Below are positions 60,510-64,000 of a DNA stretch of 64,000 bases, one piece after another. The position numbers and the translations under genes were made by a program. The stretch comes from Nesterenkonia xinjiangensis. Its GTDB lineage: Bacteria; Actinomycetota; Actinomycetes; Actinomycetales; Micrococcaceae. The notes beneath the pieces were generated by a model, which did no database searches, was not told the DNA's origin, and saw nothing but the letters and a program-made list of their open reading frames with translations. The DNA lies in assembly GCF_013410745.1 (NCBI RefSeq), contig NZ_JACCFY010000001.1, positions 2,852,001-2,916,000 of the forward strand. Reading direction: 5' to 3'. How positions within the stretch are numbered: the stretch's first letter is position 1; the number at the start of each line of letters is the position of its first letter.

Positions 60510-60911
60510 TCAGAGAGACCCGAGCCCGGACAGCGCCAGCCCGATGCCGGCGGCCAGGAACCCGCAGGCGACGTTGACCAGCCAGATCCAGGCGGCCTGC
60601 ATCCGCTGGCCGTCCACCCATCGCTGGGCCGCGCGCAGCGAGACCGTCGCGAAGGTGCTCAGCGCACCGATGAGCCCGTAGCTGACCACCGTGATGACAC
60701 CGGGGGAGAAGACCCCGGACTCGGGCACGGCCTCCAGGGCCGTCAGCGCGGAGAACCTCCCGAAGAGGAAGCCCAGGAACAGGCAGCCCAGCGAGTTCGC
60801 CACCAGGATGCCGTAGCGCACATAGCGGTCCAGCAGCAGGCGCAGCACCGCTCCGGTCGCACCGCCCAGGGCCACCCCGAGAACCACAGCGACCGAGAGG
60901 GTCGTGGTCAT
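60510..60911 (-). CDS. fluC: Fluoride channel subunit FluC (CrcB), second copy
   Basis: 133 residues with four membrane helices. Fluc family features are GGATGAVLRLLLDRY in helix 1, NSLGCLFLGFLFGR in helix 2, and YGLIGALSTFATVSL in the broken helix 3 that carries the sodium site. Channels export fluoride as antiparallel dimers. The start overlaps the other fluC by 4 bases; two adjacent, dissimilar copies usually form a heterodimer. Confidence 0.92.
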   Translation of the reverse strand: MTTTLSVAVVLGVALGGATGAVLRLLLDRYVRYGILVANSLGCLFLGFLFGRFSALTALEAVPESGVFSPGVITVVSYGLIGALSTFATVSLRAAQRWVDGQRMQAAWIWLVNVACGFLAAGIGLALSGLGSL

Positions 60912-61447
60912 CGGCTCTCACCCCCGGGGCCCTGATCCGCCCGCGCACCGCGGCGCACATAGGGGTCCTCCACACCTCCGAAGATCGCCCGGCCCACGGT
61001 GACCCCCGCCGCGGCGGCCCCGGTGGAGGCGATGACGCTGATCAACAGATAGAACAGCATCTCCACGGTCCCCGGGTTCACGTAGGTCACGGCGCTGAGC
61101 TTCTCGAAGGCTCCGCCGGGCACCGCGGGCATCACCGCCAGGATCACCAGGGAGAAGGTCGTGTAGGAGCCCAGCAGCCCGGTGCCCAGCACCGGCACCG
61201 CCCAGCGGCGCAGCGCCGGCCGGGCCGCCGCGATCCCGGTGAGCATCCCGAGCATCCCGGAGCCGGTGATGTTGATGAGCAGCGTCGTCCAGGGGAACTT
61301 CATGCCGTGCTCAGGGATGACCTGCCCCAGGCTCAGCCGCAGCAGGGCGCCCACAGCTCCGGCGCAGGCGACCAGCAGGATCAGCGCCGGCAGCGGGGGA
61401 GCTGTCGGCGCCGCAGCGGCGGGAGCGGGTGTGACGGGAGAAGACAC
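60908..61447 (-). CDS. fluC: Fluoride channel subunit FluC (CrcB), first copy
   Basis: 179 residues with extra polar ends compared with its partner. Motifs are AGAVGALLRLSLGQVIPE, TLLINITGSGMLGML and GTGLLGSYTTFSLVIL. The GTG at 61447 lies 6 bases after a TAGGCT -10 box on the minus strand (61454-61459), so the message is probably leaderless. No fluoride riboswitch fits in the short upstream region. It overlaps the second copy by 4 bases. Confidence 0.92.
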   Translation of the reverse strand: MSSPVTPAPAAAAPTAPPLPALILLVACAGAVGALLRLSLGQVIPEHGMKFPWTTLLINITGSGMLGMLTGIAAARPALRRWAVPVLGTGLLGSYTTFSLVILAVMPAVPGGAFEKLSAVTYVNPGTVEMLFYLLISVIASTGAAAAGVTVGRAIFGGVEDPYVRRGARADQGPGGESR

Positions 61448-61512
61448 CGTCCAAGCCTAATACGCCGCACGGCCCAGGAGGTGCAGCCCGGTCGGATGAA
61501 GCTGCCTCGGGT

Positions 61513-62262
61513 TCAGCCTGTGGCGTCCTCGGACAGCGGCGCCGACGACGGCCGGGACGTCGTCACCACCGACACCCGCATCGCGTGAGCCAGCTCATGG
61601 GCCAGCCGGATGCCTTCCCCTGCCCCGGTGCGGGCCACCACGACGTCGCCGGCGTCGGAGGCTGTCACCTGCACCTGCGCGCCGATCTCCATGTCCTGCT
61701 CCGCCAGGATCCGCAGCGCGTCCGGAACTCCGTCGTCCACCTGTTCCAATCGCACGGCCGAGGCGGCCGGAACCCGGCACAGCAGCTCGGTGTCCGGATA
61801 GTCCATGCTCAGGTCCGGGCCGGGGATGGGGTCACCATGCGGGTCCACCCGCGGATGTCCCAGGCGGGAGTCGAGCCGGTCCACGAAGTTCTCCGAGACG
61901 GCGTGCTCGAGCCGCTCGGCCTCCTCGTGGACCTCGTCCCAGCCGTAGCCGAGCTCGCGCACCAGCCAGGTCTCGATCAGGCGATGACGGCGGACCATCG
62001 CCAGAGCCAGCTGGCGCCCCTGCTCGGTCAGCCGGATCGGGGCATAGGGCTGATGGTCGACCAGGCCCAGGTCTGCCATCTTGCGCACCATCAGCGTCAC
62101 CGACGGGTTCGACACGCCCAGGGTCCTGGCCAGCGCCGAGGCGGTCACCGCGGCGTCGTCCCACTCGGCCAGCCCGTAGATGGTCTTGGCGTAGTCCTCC
62201 ACCGACGTGGTCGCCGAGGCGGTGCGGGTGGAGCGTCCCTGGGCGGAGGTGCGCGGGGTCAT
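61513..62262 (-). CDS. DtxR/MntR-family metal-dependent regulator
   Basis: 249 residues. Helix-turn-helix: TSVEDYAKTIYGLAEWDDAAVTASALARTLGVSNPSVTLMVRKMADLGLV. The metal-binding and dimer domain contains RRHRLIETWLVRELGYGWDEVHEEAERLEHAVSE. A C-terminal FeoA/SH3-like domain follows (about 150-230). Its start overlaps the permease stop by 4 bases, so it is the last gene of the metal transporter operon and probably represses it when Mn2+ or Fe2+ is plentiful. An N-terminal tail of about 18 residues is Ser/Thr-rich. Confidence 0.9.
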   Translation of the reverse strand: MTPRTSAQGRSTRTASATTSVEDYAKTIYGLAEWDDAAVTASALARTLGVSNPSVTLMVRKMADLGLVDHQPYAPIRLTEQGRQLALAMVRRHRLIETWLVRELGYGWDEVHEEAERLEHAVSENFVDRLDSRLGHPRVDPHGDPIPGPDLSMDYPDTELLCRVPAASAVRLEQVDDGVPDALRILAEQDMEIGAQVQVTASDAGDVVVARTGAGEGIRLAHELAHAMRVSVVTTSRPSSAPLSEDATG

Positions 62263-63161
62263 GAGGTCCTCTCGGTGGACGCGGAAGCCTGATCAATTCT
62301 AGGTGCCGCCGGACGATGCCGCCGCACCGCCTGGCCCAGCAGGCCCTTCCGGGGGGCGAAGAGATAGGCCGCAGTGAACTGCGCGGCCTGGACCAGCACG
62401 ATCGTGCCGCCGGTGGCGATGTCGAGCCAGTAGCTGGCATAGACCCCCACCACCGCCGAGGCCACCGCCGAGGACGAGGCCACCGCGAGCATCGGCCCGA
62501 AGGTGCGGGTGACCAGCAGCGCCGTCGCCCCGGGGATCACCAGCATCGCCACCACCAGGATGATGCCCAGAGTCTGTAGGGCGGTCACCGTGGTCAGTGC
62601 CAGCAGCATCAGCAGCACCGCGGAGAGCCCGGCGGTCGAGAGGCCGATGGTGTGGGCGAAGGTCCGGTCGAAGGCGAGCAGTGTGAAGTCCCGGCGTTTG
62701 ATGAGCAGCACCGCCGCGGTCAGCGCGCCCAGCACCAGGACCTGGTAGAGGTCCGTCCGGGAGGTTCCCAGCACATTGCCGAAGAGGATGTGCTGCAGGT
62801 GCGTCTGGCTCGGGGTCCGGGAGATCAGCACCAGGCCCAGCGCGAACAGCGAGGTGAAGACCACGCCGATGACGGTGTCGTGCTTCAGCGTCGAAGAGGT
62901 GCTGATCCCCCCGATCAGTGCGACCGCCAGCATGCCGAACACGAAGGCGCCCACGGCCATGGGGACTCCGAAGATGTAGGCCAGCACGATGCCCGGAAGG
63001 ATGGAGTGGGCGACCGCCTCTCCCATCAGCGACCACCCCATGAGCACCAGCCAGCTGGAGAGCAGGCCGCACACCCCCGCGGCGACCACCGACACCAGCA
63101 GGGCGTTCTGCATGAACCCGAATTCCAGAGGCCCCAGCAGCAGCTCGGACAACGTGCTCAT
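62259..63161 (-). CDS. Metal-ion ABC transporter permease (ZnuB/MntB family)
   Basis: 300 residues with about eight hydrophobic helices. Family motifs are GLLSSWLVLMGWSLMGEAVAHSILPGIVLAY near the start and LLVALTTV..LGIILVVAMLVIPGATALL (cytoplasmic coupling region). It is the channel of a manganese, zinc or iron uptake system. The DtxR-type regulator in the same operon favours manganese or iron. The start overlaps the ATPase stop by 4 bases. Confidence 0.93.
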   Translation of the reverse strand: MSTLSELLLGPLEFGFMQNALLVSVVAAGVCGLLSSWLVLMGWSLMGEAVAHSILPGIVLAYIFGVPMAVGAFVFGMLAVALIGGISTSSTLKHDTVIGVVFTSLFALGLVLISRTPSQTHLQHILFGNVLGTSRTDLYQVLVLGALTAAVLLIKRRDFTLLAFDRTFAHTIGLSTAGLSAVLLMLLALTTVTALQTLGIILVVAMLVIPGATALLVTRTFGPMLAVASSSAVASAVVGVYASYWLDIATGGTIVLVQAAQFTAAYLFAPRKGLLGQAVRRHRPAAPRIDQASASTERTS

Positions 63162-63928
63162 CGTTGCCCCTCCGACCCCGGCAGCTGCGGACCCAGCCCC
63201 AGCACCGTGCCGAAGGCCCGGGCCAGGCGCTCTTCGGTGAGCACCGCTTCGGGAGGCCCGGAGGCCAGCACGGTGCGGTGCAGCAGCACCACCTCCTCGG
63301 CCAGCTCCGGGATCCCTTCCAGGTGATGGGTGGAGACCAGCAGCGTGGTGCCGGCGTCGCGCAGCTGGTGCAGCACGGAGACGATCAGCTCTTCCGAGGC
63401 GCGGTCCACCCCGGCGAAAGGCTCGTCCAGCAGCATCAGCGGCGCCTCCTGGGCGATCGAACGGGCCAGGAACGCTCGCCGCCGCTGCCCGCCGGAGAGC
63501 TCACCGATCGTGCGCGTCCGCAGTCCGCCCAGGCCCACCTGGTCCAGGGCCGCACCGACCCGCTCGCGATCCGCCGTCCGAGGGCGTCGGGTGAAGCCCA
63601 TGTGCCCGTAGCGACCCATCATCACGGTCTGCTCCACCGTCACCGGAAAGGAGTGGTCCACCTGATCATGCTGGGGGACGTAGCTGACCAGGTTGCGACG
63701 ACGTGCCGCCTGAGGGCTCCGGCCGAACAGCCGCACCCGTCCGGCGGCGGGGGCGCGCAGCCCCAGCAGCGCGGCGAACAACGTGGACTTGCCCGAGCCG
63801 TTGGCGCCCACCAAGGCGCAGAGCCGGCCGGGCGTCACCGTGAGGTCCACCTGCTCGAGGGCCAACACTCCGGGGTACCCGGCGCTGAGGCCGTGCACTG
63901 CGATGGCGTCCGGGGCCGACTGGCTCAT
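63158..63928 (-). CDS. Metal-ion ABC transporter ATP-binding protein
   Basis: 256 residues from the ATG at 63928; the ATG at 63931 would add one Met. Walker A GANGSGKS, signature LSGGQRRRAFLARSIAQ, Walker B LMLLDEPFAGVD and the switch His in STHHLEG are all present. It energises the permease encoded next to it. The start overlaps the stop codon of the substrate-binding protein gene. Confidence 0.95.
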   Translation of the reverse strand: MSQSAPDAIAVHGLSAGYPGVLALEQVDLTVTPGRLCALVGANGSGKSTLFAALLGLRAPAAGRVRLFGRSPQAARRRNLVSYVPQHDQVDHSFPVTVEQTVMMGRYGHMGFTRRPRTADRERVGAALDQVGLGGLRTRTIGELSGGQRRRAFLARSIAQEAPLMLLDEPFAGVDRASEELIVSVLHQLRDAGTTLLVSTHHLEGIPELAEEVVLLHRTVLASGPPEAVLTEERLARAFGTVLGLGPQLPGSEGQR

Positions 63929-64000
63929 CATTCGGACCCCTCCACGTCCGCCCCATCGAGGATGAGCTCCAGGTCATGGCGCAGCAGATCCAGGTAGCTG
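63928..64000 (-). CDS. C-terminal end of a metal ABC transporter substrate-binding protein (cut by window end)
   Basis: Only the last 23 codons are in the window: SYLDLLRHDLELILDGADVEGSE and a TGA that overlaps the ATPase start. The pattern SYLDLLRHDLELIL matches the C-terminal helix of ZnuA/TroA-type binding lipoproteins, and the operon order binding protein-ATPase-permease-regulator supports it. Confidence 0.75.
   Translation of the reverse strand, partial: SYLDLLRHDLELILDGADVEGSE

Noticed and set aside
61448-61512. Fluoride riboswitch upstream of fluC
   Set aside because: Only 65 bases are available, a -10 box sits 6 bases before the start codon, and no conserved riboswitch core is visible.

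Overview
The window is high-GC DNA with tightly packed genes, many GTG starts and many promoters whose TAnnnT -10 box lies 6-8 bases before a start codon, so the mRNAs look leaderless. Gene content and order (dapB-dapA-rnj-ftsK-pgsA-cinA-clgR-DUF3046-recA-recX-miaB-miaA-dapF-hflX-dinG-lexA-hisC-hisB-hisH-priA), the actinobacterial SOS box and the tmRNA tag ADSKRTDFALAA all point to an actinobacterium of the order Micrococcales, probably Micrococcaceae. The genus is not provable from the sequence; a Nesterenkonia-like organism is my guess.

Layout. 1-3.6 kb: molybdenum cofactor genes (moaA divergent from moeA-moaC-mog-moaE). 3.7-9.5 kb: a gamma-glutamyltransferase homologue, a membrane hydrolase, a small membrane protein, dapB and a DUF418-type membrane protein that shares one symmetric promoter with dapA. 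9.5-35 kb: conserved chromosomal backbone for lysine biosynthesis, RNA processing, DNA translocation, SOS response, tRNA modification and histidine biosynthesis. 35-41.5 kb: a MarR regulator, two acidic PepSY-type lipoproteins, and a 1337-residue FHA/FtsK-type ATPase facing a Tad (Flp) pilus locus. 41.8-55 kb: the Tad locus. Its first gene, tadA (cpaF), is split by an 8.37 kb integrated element. 55-64 kb: prfB, ftsE (with a very long C-terminal extension), ftsX, tmRNA, smpB, two fluC genes and a metal-ion ABC transporter with its DtxR-type regulator, cut by the window end.

The most interesting object is the element at 42074-50446. It has a large serine integrase next to its right end, a RepA/AAA_25-type ATPase, an HK97-type major capsid protein, a scaffold-like protein and several unknown small genes. 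I see no portal, terminase, protease, tail or lysis gene. This gene set suggests a capsid-encoding phage satellite, comparable in size and logic to the phiRv1 element of Mycobacterium tuberculosis. Both ends can be read exactly. A 5-bp core (CCGCA) is repeated at each end, joining the host sides restores the tadA frame (I-N-G-P-Q-E-V-F-V), and joining the element sides gives an attP with perfect 11-bp inverted arms around a 12-bp centre. The element also carries an AT-rich palindrome with iteron-like repeats beside the ATPase gene (candidate origin or operator), a noncoding block of nested perfect inverted repeats beside the capsid gene (candidate packaging site, origin or terminator), and a gene with a HEPN-like RNRYSH motif that could be defence cargo.
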